Both the position numbers and the translations under genes were made by a program. The notes under the pieces were generated by a model that was not told the DNA's origin, did not search any database, and worked only from the letters and a program-made list of their open reading frames with translations. Below, piece after piece: positions 50,219 to 58,137 of a stretch of DNA of 64,000 bases. The number at the start of each line of letters is the position of its first letter. Positions within the stretch are counted from its first letter, which is position 1. Origin of the DNA: Protaetiibacter larvae (lineage in GTDB: Bacteria; Actinomycetota; Actinomycetes; Actinomycetales; Microbacteriaceae); assembly GCF_008365275.1 (NCBI RefSeq), contig NZ_CP043504.1:682001-746000 (forward strand). Direction: 5' to 3'.

Positions 50219-51298
50219 ATGGATCGCTTCGACCTCGCCGTCGTCGGTGCGGGCATCGTGGGGCTGGGGCACGCGGCGGCCGCGGTCGAGCGCGGGCTGA
50301 GCGTCGTGGTGGTCGATCGGGCGACCGCGATCACGGGCTCGACGGTGCGCAACTTCGGGCACATCGGCACCGGGGTGCAGGCGGGTCGCGCGCTCGAGTA
50401 CGCGGAGCGCGCCCGCGAGGTGTGGCTGCGGCTCGCGGAGCGCGCCGGGTTCTGGGTGCGCGAGGCGGGCACCCTGGTGGTGGCTCGGCACGAGGACGAG
50501 CTCGCGCTGCTGGAGGAGTCCGGGATCGGCGAACTGCTGACCGCGTCCCAGGTCGCCGAGCGGGCGCCCGTGGTCGGGGCGCTCGGCGGGATGCTGCGTC
50601 CACGCGACCTGCAGGTCGACCCGCGCGAGGCCGGCCCGGCGATCGCCCGCCACCTCGCCGAACGGGGCGTCGAGTTCCGCTGGCGCACGACCGCGTTCGG
50701 CGCCGAGACGGGGGTGCTGCACACGAGCCGGGGCGACATCCGGGCCGAGGCGATCGTGGTGGCCGTCAACGTCGACGTGGATCAGCTCTACCCCGAGATC
50801 GCCGAGGAGCACGCCGTCGTCCGCTGCGGGCTCGACATGCTGCTCACGGACGGCGTGGGGCTCGGTCTGCCGCTGCTGACGGGTTCATCGCTGCTGCGCT
50901 ATTCGGCGTTCGCCGGCACGCCGAGCGCCGCCGCCGTGCGCGCCCGCTTCGCCGCCGAGGAGCCGGAACTGCTCGAGCGCGACGTCAACCAGATGTACAC
51001 CGAGCGACCCGACGGCACGCTCGTGGTGGGCGACACCCACTACCGCGGCACCGCGGTGCCGCCGTTCCAGGATGAGCGCGCCTTCGCGCTCCTGGAACGT
51101 CTCGGCGCCGAGATCTTCGGCCGCGAGCTCCGCGTGCGGGAGCGTTGGCAGGGCGTCTACGCCTCGGCGCCCGAGGACTTCCTCCGCGTCGCCCCGGCCG
51201 ATGGCGTGCGTGTCGTCGCCGTCACCACCGGCATCGGCATGACGACCGGGCTCGGGCTCGGCGACTCCGTGATCACCGAACTCTGGGGAGCATCCTGA
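50219..51298 (+). CDS. FAD-dependent oxidoreductase of the phosphonate-associated TIGR03364 type
   Basis: A 359-residue DAAO-fold flavoprotein. RFDLAVVGAGIVGLGHAAAAVERGLSVVVVDR binds FAD; ITGSTVRNFGHIG and the C-terminal GIGMTTGLGLGDSV are typical of the group TIGR03364 found in phosphonate loci. By family knowledge these oxidise aminoethylphosphonate or its N-methyl derivative to phosphonoacetaldehyde, which would explain why no PhnW transaminase is encoded here. ATG at 50219 is preferred; a GTG at 50210 overlapping the permease stop would add three residues. The stop is joined to the next ATG (TGATG). Confidence 0.85.
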   Translation: MDRFDLAVVGAGIVGLGHAAAAVERGLSVVVVDRATAITGSTVRNFGHIGTGVQAGRALEYAERAREVWLRLAERAGFWVREAGTLVVARHEDELALLEESGIGELLTASQVAERAPVVGALGGMLRPRDLQVDPREAGPAIARHLAERGVEFRWRTTAFGAETGVLHTSRGDIRAEAIVVAVNVDVDQLYPEIAEEHAVVRCGLDMLLTDGVGLGLPLLTGSSLLRYSAFAGTPSAAAVRARFAAEEPELLERDVNQMYTERPDGTLVVGDTHYRGTAVPPFQDERAFALLERLGAEIFGRELRVRERWQGVYASAPEDFLRVAPADGVRVVAVTTGIGMTTGLGLGDSVITELWGAS

Positions 51299-51981
51299 TG
51301 GGCACCGCATCTCGCATCGAACTCGTCGTCCTCGACCTGGCCGGCACGACCGTCGTCGATGACGGTCTCGTGGAGGAGGCTTTCGTGCGCGCCTGGGACC
51401 GCGTGCGCGCCACCGAGGAGGGCAAGGACGCCGCGATCGACTGGGTGCGGCAGACGATGGGCCAGTCGAAGATCGAGGTGTTCCGGCACCTCGTCGACGA
51501 GGAGACCGCGCAGGCATTGCGCGCCGCCTTCGAGGAGGCACTCGACGAACTCGTCGCCGAGGGGCGGGTGACCGCCATCCCCGGGGCGGAGGAGACCGTG
51601 CGCCGGCTGCGCGCGGCGGGCCGCTCCGTGGTGTTCACGACCGGCTTCTCGCGGGCGACCGCGGACGCCGTGCTCGCGTCCCTCGGCTGGCAGGAGCTCG
51701 CCGAGCTGTCGCTCACGCCCGCCGACGCGGGCCGTGGTCGCCCCGCACCGGACCTCAACCTGACCGCGCTCCTGCGCGCGGGGGCGTCCTCGGTGTCGGC
51801 GATCGCCGTCGTGGGCGACACCGAGTCGGATGCCGAGAGCGGCGTGCGCGCCGGTGCGGGCTATGTCGCGGGCGTGCTCACCGGCGGGCGGGAGGCCGAA
51901 CGGCTGCTCGCCGCCGGAGCCCACGAGGTGCTCGCCGACGTCACCGCGCTCCCTGCGGCCCTGGAACGGCACGAGCGATGA
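51298..51981 (+). CDS. Phosphonatase-like HAD hydrolase (TIGR03351 type)
   Basis: A 227-residue HAD enzyme. Motif I is VLDLAGTTV (nucleophile Asp13); the second residue of the usual DxD is Ala, as in phosphonoacetaldehyde hydrolase (DxAGT). MGQSKIEVFRHL places a lysine (Lys58) where the cap-domain Schiff-base lysine of PhnX lies (MGxxKxxHVR). Motif IV is VVGDTESDAESG. It is likely to cleave the C-P bond of phosphonoacetaldehyde or a close analogue, releasing phosphate. Starts at the last base of the FAD-gene stop and overlaps the dehydrogenase by four bases (ATGA). Confidence 0.86.
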   Translation: MGTASRIELVVLDLAGTTVVDDGLVEEAFVRAWDRVRATEEGKDAAIDWVRQTMGQSKIEVFRHLVDEETAQALRAAFEEALDELVAEGRVTAIPGAEETVRRLRAAGRSVVFTTGFSRATADAVLASLGWQELAELSLTPADAGRGRPAPDLNLTALLRAGASSVSAIAVVGDTESDAESGVRAGAGYVAGVLTGGREAERLLAAGAHEVLADVTALPAALERHER

Positions 51982-53150
51982 GGTCCCGCACGGCGACGCC
52001 GCATCACGCCCCGCCGCCGGGCACCATCCTGCAGCGGATCGAACCGCCCGCCGAGGCGCTCGTGTTCCGCGGACTCAGCCATCCCTTCGAGCGCATCGCG
52101 GTCCCCGAGCTCGTGCTGCATCCCGGCGAGGCCCTCGTGCAGGTCGAGCTCGCGACGGTCTGCGGTTCCGACCTGCACACGGTCTCCGGCGCGCGCAGCG
52201 CCCCGGCGCCTCTCGTGCTCGGGCACGAGCAGGTGGGGCGCATCGTCGCCCTCGGGCCGGGCCGCGCCGCGCGCACGATCGACGGCGAGCGGCTCGCCGT
52301 CGGCGATCGCGTCGTCTGGGGCGTCGCGGTCGACTGCGGCGCGTGCCGGATGTGCCGCCGCGGCATGCCCCACAAGTGCGAGTCGCTGCAGAAGTACGGG
52401 CACCAGCGGATGCGCCGCGGCTGGGAGCTGAACGGCGGCATCGCCACTCATGTGCACCTCATCGCCCGCACCCCCGTCATGCGCGTCCCCGAGACGCTGC
52501 CCGCCGAGGTGCTCGCGCCCGCATCCTGTGCGACGGCGACCGTGATGGCGGCGCTCGCAGCGGCCGAGGAGCAGCGTCCGCTCGCCGGGGAGCTCGCGGT
52601 GGTGTCGGGGTGCGGGATGCTGGGGCTGACCGCCGTCGCCGCGGCCTCCGAGGCGGGCGCGACCGTCGTGGCGATCGATCCCGACCCGCAACGGCGTGCG
52701 CTGGCGCAGGAGTTCGGGGCGGCCGTCGTGGCCGAACCCGGGGTGGGGGCCTTGCGGGCGGCGCTCCTGGCGGCGAGCCGCCGCGGCCGCAGCCGCGGGG
52801 AGGCGTCGGCGCCCGGCTTCGGGGTGGCGTGGGAGCTCTCGGGCGCGAACCGGGCGATCGAGACGCTCTTCGACTGCGCCGACATCGGGGCGAGCATCGT
52901 GCTGGTCGGCAGCGTCTTCCCCGCCCCGCCCGTGTCGTTCTCGGCGGAGGGGGTGGTGCGCCGGCTGCTGACCGTGCGCGGGGTGCACAACTACCGTCCC
53001 GAGCATCTCGAACGCGCGGTGCGGTTCCTGGAGCGGGTCGACGCGTCCGCATTCGCGGCGCTCGTCGGCCAGGTCGTGCCGCTGGATCGGGCCGAGGAGG
53101 CGCTCTCCGCGCCGGCCGCCGTCGGCACGCGCATCGGCGTGCGCCCCTAG
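51978..53150 (+). CDS. Zinc alcohol dehydrogenase of the phosphonate-associated type (TIGR03366-like)
   Basis: A 390-residue medium-chain dehydrogenase. ATVCGSDLHTVSG supplies the catalytic-zinc cysteine, LVLGHEQVGRI the histidine-glutamate pair, and DCGACRMCRRGMPHKC the four structural-zinc cysteines. NAD fold is VVSGCGMLGLTAVAAASEAGATVVAID. The family occurs next to phosphonatase-like genes; it may reduce or oxidise the aldehyde released by C-P cleavage. Last gene of the operon. A decayed hairpin repeat (53172-53235) follows, facing the SGNH gene. Confidence 0.86.
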   Translation: MRSRTATPHHAPPPGTILQRIEPPAEALVFRGLSHPFERIAVPELVLHPGEALVQVELATVCGSDLHTVSGARSAPAPLVLGHEQVGRIVALGPGRAARTIDGERLAVGDRVVWGVAVDCGACRMCRRGMPHKCESLQKYGHQRMRRGWELNGGIATHVHLIARTPVMRVPETLPAEVLAPASCATATVMAALAAAEEQRPLAGELAVVSGCGMLGLTAVAAASEAGATVVAIDPDPQRRALAQEFGAAVVAEPGVGALRAALLAASRRGRSRGEASAPGFGVAWELSGANRAIETLFDCADIGASIVLVGSVFPAPPVSFSAEGVVRRLLTVRGVHNYRPEHLERAVRFLERVDASAFAALVGQVVPLDRAEEALSAPAAVGTRIGVRP

Positions 53151-53171
53151 CCGCCGCTCCCGCCGCGTTCC

Positions 53172-53235
53172 GAACTCCGACCCGGGCGGGGCGTCGCCTG
53201 CACGCTGCAGGCAAGGCTCCTGCTGCGTCGGATCT
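53172..53235. repeat. Decayed inverted repeat related to 13700-13762
   Basis: AACTCCGAC on the left and GCTGCGTCGGATCT on the right resemble the ends of the element at 13700-13762, and a central perfect GCCTGCA-CGC-TGCAGGC hairpin (53196-53212) matches its loop region. It again lies between two convergent genes. Confidence 0.6.
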
Positions 53236-53247
53236 TGCCCCAGCTCG

Positions 53248-54036
53248 CTACTCGGCCCCGGTGGTCTCGGCCCCCGTGGTCGCGATCTCGGAGAGCCCCC
53301 GCGACCACGCCTCATCGACCGCCCACACCGCCCAGTCGGTGTAGCCCGACGCCGAGGGGTGGAAGAGGTCGCTCGCGAAGAAGTCCGGACCGTAGGGCGG
53401 TGGTGTCTGCTCGGTGCGCATCCACCGCGGATCCCGCGCGATGACGCGCGCGGCGGCCCGCTCGAGGTTGCGCGCGTGCCGGTAGAGGGTGGTGCGCGTG
53501 GGCTCGGGCAGCAACGCGAATCGCGCGAAGACGGGCAGGTTGGCCATCAGGATGCGGGCCTGCGGCAGCCGGTCGCTGAGGGTTTCGAGCAGCACGCGCA
53601 GGTCGCGGGCGAAGGCGCGGGCGCTGCGGGCGTGGAGGGCGTCGTTCGCGCCGAGCGAGACGAACACCAGGTCGGCCGGTCGGGCGAGCGCGTCGGTGAG
53701 GTGCCGCTCGAGGAACTGCCGGGTGTCGGCCCCGTTCTCGGCCACCGAGCGCCAGATGACCCCGCGTCCGGTGCGCGCCTGCAGGGCTCGGGCGAGCGCC
53801 CCCGGCAGCGCCTCGTTCTGGGTCGGGGCGCCCGTTCCGGCCGCCGTCGAGTCGCCCACCACGAGCAGGCGCAGCGGCGCGGGACCGTCGAGCTTGCCCT
53901 CCCAGGGTAGCGCCGCATCCGGCAGGCGCGGGGTGTCGCGCTCGAGTCGGCGCTTCTGCGCGAGGATGCGCGGACCGTGCAGCACGAGGAACGCGCGGCT
54001 GGCGCGCAGCAGCCGAGGCTGGGCGGGGTCGGTCAC
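53248..54036 (-). CDS. SGNH/GDSL-type esterase
   Basis: A 262-residue hydrolase. Block I is VVGDSTAAGTGA (Ser about 63), block III SLGANDALHA, block V DLFHPSASGY (Asp and His). The N-terminal LHGPRILAQKRRLERDTPRLPDAALPWEG is typical of actinobacterial cytosolic SGNH hydrolases. Substrate unknown. GTG start at 54036 chosen because TAGACT stands seven bases upstream; longer versions would extend into a repeat-free antisense of the VOC gene. Confidence 0.86.
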   Translation of the reverse strand: MTDPAQPRLLRASRAFLVLHGPRILAQKRRLERDTPRLPDAALPWEGKLDGPAPLRLLVVGDSTAAGTGAPTQNEALPGALARALQARTGRGVIWRSVAENGADTRQFLERHLTDALARPADLVFVSLGANDALHARSARAFARDLRVLLETLSDRLPQARILMANLPVFARFALLPEPTRTTLYRHARNLERAAARVIARDPRWMRTEQTPPPYGPDFFASDLFHPSASGYTDWAVWAVDEAWSRGLSEIATTGAETTGAE

Positions 54037-54043
54037 GGCCGGG

Positions 54044-54049
54044 AGTCTA
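54044..54049 (-). promoter_or_regulatory. Leaderless -10 box TAGACT for the SGNH gene
   Basis: TAGACT on the minus strand, seven bases before the GTG at 54036. Confidence 0.58.
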
Positions 54050-54082
54050 CGGGAGCAGATCCTGCGGGATGCTGCGAGCGGC

Positions 54083-54955
54083 TCAGCCGCGGCCCTCGGC
54101 GGTGACCAGGATGCGGTTGCCCCACGGATCGTCGAGCTCGACCGTGCGCCCGTCGTCGCGGCTGTCGATGCCGAAGTGGGCGAGGCGCTCGCCGAGTTCG
54201 CCCAGCGCATCGCCGTCCGGCACCTCGATGTCGACCCGGCCGAGCCCGAGGGTCTGCTGGCGTCGGCCCGCGCCGCGGCTGTTCCACACGTTCATCGCCA
54301 TGTGGTGGTGGTATCCGCCCGCGCTCACGAAGACCGCCTGACCGGGGATGCTGATGGTCTCGTCGAAGCCCAGCCGGTCGACGTAGAAGGCGCGGGCGGT
54401 GTCGACGTCGCCCACCGAGAGGTGCACGTGGCCGACGCGGGCGTCCCCGGGGAGGGCGTGCTCCATCCCCTCCTCGGTGAGGTTCTCGGCGAGGAAGCGG
54501 TTGGGGTCGAGGTAGACGGTGCCCATCTCGATCGTGCCGTGCACCCAGCTCCACTGGCTGCGGTCGCGATCCCAGTAGAGCTCGACGCCGTTGCCTTCGG
54601 GGTCGTCGAAGTAGAAGGCGTTCGAGACGAAGTGGTCGCTGGATCCGGTGAAGGTGCCGGGATGCTTCTGGGCGACCGAGTAGACGGCGGAGGCGAGTGC
54701 GGCTTTGCTGTCGAAGAGGATCGCGGTGTGGAACAGTCCCGCCTCGCGCGGCCCGGCGTGGCGCAGTTCGGGCGAGTGCACGAGCACGATCACCGGCCGC
54801 GTGCCGCGACCGAGCACGACGCGGGGGTCGGCTTCGTCGATCACCTCGAGGCCGACGGCGTCGCGGTAGTAGCGGGTCATGGCGTCGAGGTCGGCGACGT
54901 TGAGGGTCACCGCGCCCATGGCGGTGTCGGCGGCGAAGCGGCTGGTCTCGGTCAT
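54083..54955 (-). CDS. VOC-family (CatE-like) two-domain metalloprotein
   Basis: A 290-residue protein with two vicinal-oxygen-chelate repeats. The first has GAVTLNVADLDAMTRYYRDAVGLEVI and DPEGNGVELYWDR; the second has VGHVHLSVGDVDTARAFYVDRLGFD, GGYHHHMAMNVW and DDPWGNRI. The histidines in FHTAIL and GHVHLS and the glutamate in VELYWD are the usual metal ligands of catechol 2,3-dioxygenase (CatE-like) enzymes. It may open catechol or quinol rings; the substrate is unproven. GGAG ribosome site before the ATG. Confidence 0.87.
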   Translation of the reverse strand: MTETSRFAADTAMGAVTLNVADLDAMTRYYRDAVGLEVIDEADPRVVLGRGTRPVIVLVHSPELRHAGPREAGLFHTAILFDSKAALASAVYSVAQKHPGTFTGSSDHFVSNAFYFDDPEGNGVELYWDRDRSQWSWVHGTIEMGTVYLDPNRFLAENLTEEGMEHALPGDARVGHVHLSVGDVDTARAFYVDRLGFDETISIPGQAVFVSAGGYHHHMAMNVWNSRGAGRRQQTLGLGRVDIEVPDGDALGELGERLAHFGIDSRDDGRTVELDDPWGNRILVTAEGRG

Positions 54956-54993
54956 GTCGACTCCAACTTACTTGACGCAACAACTATTCCGCA

Positions 54994-55055
54994 ATGGTGC
55001 GGTTTCGGCTGGATGGCGCGCATTCGCGCGTGCCATCCAGCCGAAACCGCACCAT
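54994..55055. repeat. Inverted repeat with perfect 24-bp arms (ATGGTGCGGTTTCGGCTGGA)
   Basis: Arms 54994-55017 and 55032-55055 are exact reverse complements with a 14-base loop that extends the stem by GCGC. It lies between purC (stop at 55055-55057) and the VOC gene start, both on the minus strand, and could terminate the pur transcript. Confidence 0.92.
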
Positions 55056-55957
55056 CAGCGGGGGAGAGTCAGCCGCTCGATGAGCTCGCGGTACCGCGCC
55101 GCCGTGCGCTCGACGATCTCGGCCGGCAGCTCGGGCGGGGTGCCCTGCTTGTCCCAGTGGGCGGCGAGCCAGTCCCGCACGATCTGCTTGTCGAAGCTGT
55201 CGAGCCGGTTCGCCCCGCCCGCCGCGTAGGCCTCGGCATCCCAGTAGCGGCTCGAGTCGGAGGTGAGCACCTCGTCGGCGAGCGTGATCTCGCCGCTCGC
55301 CGCATCCCGCCCGAACTCGAACTTGGTGTCGGCGAGGATCACCCCGCGCTCCTCCGCGATCGCGGACGCGGTCGAGAACACGTGCAGGCTGAGGTCGCGG
55401 ATGGCCGCCGCATCCGTGGCGCCCACGAGCTCGACGGTCTGCGCGAAGGTGATGTTCTCGTCGTGCTCGCCGAGCGGCGCCTTGTACGCGGGGGTGTAGA
55501 TGGGCTCCGGCAGGCGGTCGCCGTTCGAGAGGCCGGCCGGCAGCGGGATGCCGCACACCGATCGGCTCGCCTGGTACTCGACCCAGCCCGAGCCCACGAG
55601 GTAGCCGCGCACGACCGCCTCGATGGGGAACATGTCGAGCCGCTTGACGAGCATCGCGCGCGCCGCCACATCCGGCGGCAGCGGCGACTCGAGCGCGGCG
55701 AGCCCACCCGCGGTCGGCTCGACCAGATGGTTGGGCACCTCGAGCCGCGAGAACCACCACAGGCTCAACTGCGTCAGCAGTGCTCCCTTGCCGGGAATCC
55801 CGGGGCTCAGCACGTGGTCGAAGGCGCTCACCCGGTCGGATGCGACGACGAGCGCGCGGCCCGGCTCCGCATCCGAGAGGTAGAGGTCGCGCACCTTGCC
55901 GGCGTACTCGTGGCGCCAGCGCAGCGCCTCGAGGCGGGGGTCGCCGATGCCGCTCAT
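55055..55957 (-). CDS. purC: Phosphoribosylaminoimidazole-succinocarboxamide synthase (SAICAR synthetase)
   Basis: A 300-residue enzyme adding aspartate to CAIR with ATP. YAGKVRDLYLSDAEPGRALVVASDRVSAFDHVLSPGIPGKGALLTQLS is the nucleotide and substrate region, and KRLDMFPIEAVVRGYLVGSGWVEYQ, LILADTKFEFG-like VILADTKFEFGRD, LADEVLTSDSSRYW and SFDKQIVRDWL complete the signature. Its ATG overlaps the purD stop by four bases. Confidence 0.97.
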   Translation of the reverse strand: MSGIGDPRLEALRWRHEYAGKVRDLYLSDAEPGRALVVASDRVSAFDHVLSPGIPGKGALLTQLSLWWFSRLEVPNHLVEPTAGGLAALESPLPPDVAARAMLVKRLDMFPIEAVVRGYLVGSGWVEYQASRSVCGIPLPAGLSNGDRLPEPIYTPAYKAPLGEHDENITFAQTVELVGATDAAAIRDLSLHVFSTASAIAEERGVILADTKFEFGRDAASGEITLADEVLTSDSSRYWDAEAYAAGGANRLDSFDKQIVRDWLAAHWDKQGTPPELPAEIVERTAARYRELIERLTLPR

Positions 55958-57240
55958 CGGGCCACCCGCTCCGCGATGTCGGTGCGGTGCTGCCCGCCCT
56001 CGAGCCGGATGAGGCCGATCGCCTGGTAGGCCGCCGCGCGCGCCGCGCGGAAGTCGTCGCCGCGCGCGACGACCCCGAGCACGCGCCCGCCGGTCGCCAC
56101 ATAGCCGCCGTCGACGAGTGCGGTCGAGGCGTGCGCGATCGTCACACCCGGGACCGCGGCGGCATCCTCGAGCCCCGCGAGCGCCCGCCCGGTCACCGGA
56201 TCCTCCGGGTAGCCTTCGCTCGCGAGCACGACCACCACGGCCACCTCGTCGGAGAACGCGGGATACGGCAGCCGGCCGAGCGAGCCGGTCGCGGCCGCGA
56301 GCAGCAGCTCGGAGAGCGGGGTGCGCAGGCGCGGCAGCACCACCTGGGTCTCGGGGTCGCCGAAGCGCGCATTGAACTCGATGACCCGCACAGCGCCACC
56401 GCCGGGCCCGCCCTCGTCGCTCACGATGAGTCCGCAGTACAGCAGCCCGATGAAGGGGGTGCCCTCCGCCTCGAGCGCGCGGACCGTCGGCAGGGCGATC
56501 GTGTCGAGCACCTCGTCCACGAACGCCGCCTCGGAGCCCCAGCGCGCCGAAAGCCACGGCAGCGGCGAGTAGGCGCCCATGCCGCCCGTGTTGGGGCCTT
56601 CGTCGCCGTCGTAGGCGCGCTTGTAGTCCTGGGCGGGGCTCAGCGGCACCACGTCGTGGCCGTCCGCGAGGAAGAACAGCGACACCTCCTGGCCCGAGAG
56701 GAACTCCTCGACGAGCACCGGGCCGTACTGCAGGTAGTGGTCGGCGTGGGCGATCGCCGCATCCCGGTCCTCCGTGACGAGCACGCCCTTGCCGGCCGCG
56801 AGGCCGTCGGCCTTCACGACGTGCGGGGCGCCCAGTGCGTCGAGCGCGGCCACCAGTTCGTCGTGGCTGGTGGCGCGGACCGCGCGGCCGGTGGGCACCT
56901 GCGCCGCCTCCATGATCCGTTTCGCGAACGCCTTCGAGCCCTCGAGCGCCGCGGCCGCCTTGCCGGGGCCGAAGACGGGCACCCCGCTCGCACGCAGCAC
57001 ATCCGCCACGCCCGCCACGAGCGGTGCCTCCGGGCCGACCACGACGAGCTCGACGTCGTTGTCGAGGGCGTATTGCGCGACGATCCGACCGTTGCTCGGG
57101 TCGAGGGCCACCGTCTCCACCTGGGCGGCGATGCCGGCGTTGCCGGGCGCGACGGTGATCTGGTGGTCGGCGCCCTCGGCGAGGAGGGCTTCGACGATGG
57201 CGTGCTCACGGGCACCGGATCCGAGGACGAGGATCTTCAC
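55954..57240 (-). CDS. purD: Phosphoribosylamine-glycine ligase (GAR synthetase)
   Basis: A 428-residue ATP-grasp ligase. MKILVLGSGAREHAIVEALLAEG begins the protein, with KADGLAAGKGVLVTEDRDAAIAH as the grasp loop, FLADGHDVVPLSPAQDYKRAYDGDEGPNTGGMGAYSPLPW and VIEFNARFGDPETQVVLPRL. GTG start exactly six bases after TAGCCT (leaderless). It forms an operon with purC, and is divergent from the sterol-carrier-like gene across a palindromic repeat. Confidence 0.97.
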   Translation of the reverse strand: MKILVLGSGAREHAIVEALLAEGADHQITVAPGNAGIAAQVETVALDPSNGRIVAQYALDNDVELVVVGPEAPLVAGVADVLRASGVPVFGPGKAAAALEGSKAFAKRIMEAAQVPTGRAVRATSHDELVAALDALGAPHVVKADGLAAGKGVLVTEDRDAAIAHADHYLQYGPVLVEEFLSGQEVSLFFLADGHDVVPLSPAQDYKRAYDGDEGPNTGGMGAYSPLPWLSARWGSEAAFVDEVLDTIALPTVRALEAEGTPFIGLLYCGLIVSDEGGPGGGAVRVIEFNARFGDPETQVVLPRLRTPLSELLLAAATGSLGRLPYPAFSDEVAVVVVLASEGYPEDPVTGRALAGLEDAAAVPGVTIAHASTALVDGGYVATGGRVLGVVARGDDFRAARAAAYQAIGLIRLEGGQHRTDIAERVAR

Positions 57241-57246
57241 TCGGAC

Positions 57247-57252
57247 AGGCTA
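57247..57252 (-). promoter_or_regulatory. Leaderless -10 box TAGCCT for purD-purC
   Basis: TAGCCT on the minus strand, six bases before the GTG at 57240. Confidence 0.6.
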
Positions 57253-57258
57253 CCGGCC

Positions 57259-57290
57259 CGTCGTGGCGCGGCTGGAGCCGCGCCACGACG
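57259..57290. repeat. Palindrome of the TGGCGCGGCTGGAGCC family, copy 3
   Basis: CGTCGTGGCGCGGCT (57259-57273) pairs perfectly with 57276-57290 around two bases. It shares TGGCGCGGCTGGAGCC with the elements at 29395 and 36924, and the following bases up to about 57335 contain further CTCCCGCCG pieces of that family. It lies between divergent purD and sterol-carrier-like promoters. Confidence 0.82.
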
Positions 57291-57342
57291 GCGGGGGGCG
57301 TGCCTCCCGCCGTGCGGGTGCTTCTCCCGCCGTCGCGCGCGG

Positions 57343-57348
57343 TAGCGT
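57343..57348 (+). promoter_or_regulatory. Leaderless -10 box TAGCGT for the sterol-carrier-like gene
   Basis: TAGCGT is six bases before the GTG at 57355. Confidence 0.6.
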
Positions 57349-57354
57349 CGATCC

Positions 57355-57720
57355 GTGGCGGTGAGGCGGCGGATCGATCCGGATGCGGGGCGCGCGGCTG
57401 TGCGCGCCTGGCAGCAGGGCGCGGGCGATCGACCCACGGTGGCCACCGCCGTGCGCTTCCTGCTCGAGCAACTGGCGACCGATCACGAGGGGAACTCCGT
57501 CGAGGTGCGGGTGCCGCCGTTCGGGGCGACTCAGGCGATCGAGGGCCCGCGGCACACCCGCGGCACCCCGCCCAACGTGGTCGAGATGGATGCCGCCACC
57601 TGGCTCGCGCTCGCGACCGGCGCGCTCGGCTGGGCCGAGGCGGTGTCGGATGCCCAGGTGGCGGCATCCGGGACCCGCGCCGACCTCTCCGGGGTGCTGC
57701 CGATCCGGTGGGTCGCCTAG
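57355..57720 (+). CDS. Sterol-carrier-family-like small protein (SCP2-type, actinobacterial)
   Basis: A 121-residue protein. VATAVRFLLEQLATDHEGNSVEVRVPPFGATQAIEGPRHTRGTPPNVVEMDAATWLALATGALGWAEAV is a strongly recognisable actinobacterial block, annotated as sterol carrier family, that often sits by purine genes. It may bind a hydrophobic or CoA ligand; no activity is known to me. GTG start, leaderless by TAGCGT. Confidence 0.8.
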   Translation: MAVRRRIDPDAGRAAVRAWQQGAGDRPTVATAVRFLLEQLATDHEGNSVEVRVPPFGATQAIEGPRHTRGTPPNVVEMDAATWLALATGALGWAEAVSDAQVAASGTRADLSGVLPIRWVA

Positions 57721-57764
57721 TTCGTGGCGCGGCGCAGGCGCCACGGAGGCGTCGCGCGACCACG

Positions 57765-57770
57765 TAGCGT
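57765..57770 (+). promoter_or_regulatory. Leaderless -10 box TAGCGT for the 118-residue protein
   Basis: TAGCGT is six bases before the ATG at 57777. Confidence 0.58.
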
Positions 57771-57776
57771 TGCCGC

Positions 57777-58133
57777 ATGACCGACACCGAGCTCTGGCAC
57801 CTGCTCATCCACACCCCCGGCCCGCTCGCCGATCCCGCGGTGCCGTTCGAGCAGGCCTCGTGGTACCCGCTGCACCGCAAGCTGCACATCCGACTCGCCG
57901 AGGCCGGGTACCTCATCGCCTCGGGTCCGCTGCCCGGTCGCCCGGGCGCGGTGCAGACCCTCGTGCGCGGCGCCGACACCGAGGAGCTCAGCTGGGTGGC
58001 GACCGAACTGGATCGTGCGGTGGTCGACGGCTTCCTCGAGGTGGAGATCGTGCCGTGGGCGATCGCCGATTCCATGTTCGACTTCGACGACGAGGACGAC
58101 GACGAGGACGTTCAGCCGGGTGGAGGACAATAG
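57777..58133 (+). CDS. Hypothetical YciI-like small protein with acidic tail
   Basis: A 118-residue protein. ELWHLLIHTPGPLADPAVPFEQASWYPLHRKLHIRLAEAGYLIASGPLPG resembles the ferredoxin-like YciI/DGPF fold, and the C-terminus is a run of Asp and Glu (DFDDEDDDEDV) of unknown use. I cannot assign a reaction. Leaderless by TAGCGT. It is followed four bases later by a membrane-protein gene on the same strand. Confidence 0.7.
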   Translation: MTDTELWHLLIHTPGPLADPAVPFEQASWYPLHRKLHIRLAEAGYLIASGPLPGRPGAVQTLVRGADTEELSWVATELDRAVVDGFLEVEIVPWAIADSMFDFDDEDDDEDVQPGGGQ

Positions 58134-58137
58134 CCGG

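Noticed and set aside
54956-54993. MarR-type operator before the VOC gene
   Set aside because: TACTTGACGCAACAACTA looks regulatory and is AT-rich, but I could not find convincing inverted symmetry, and no MarR gene is adjacent.
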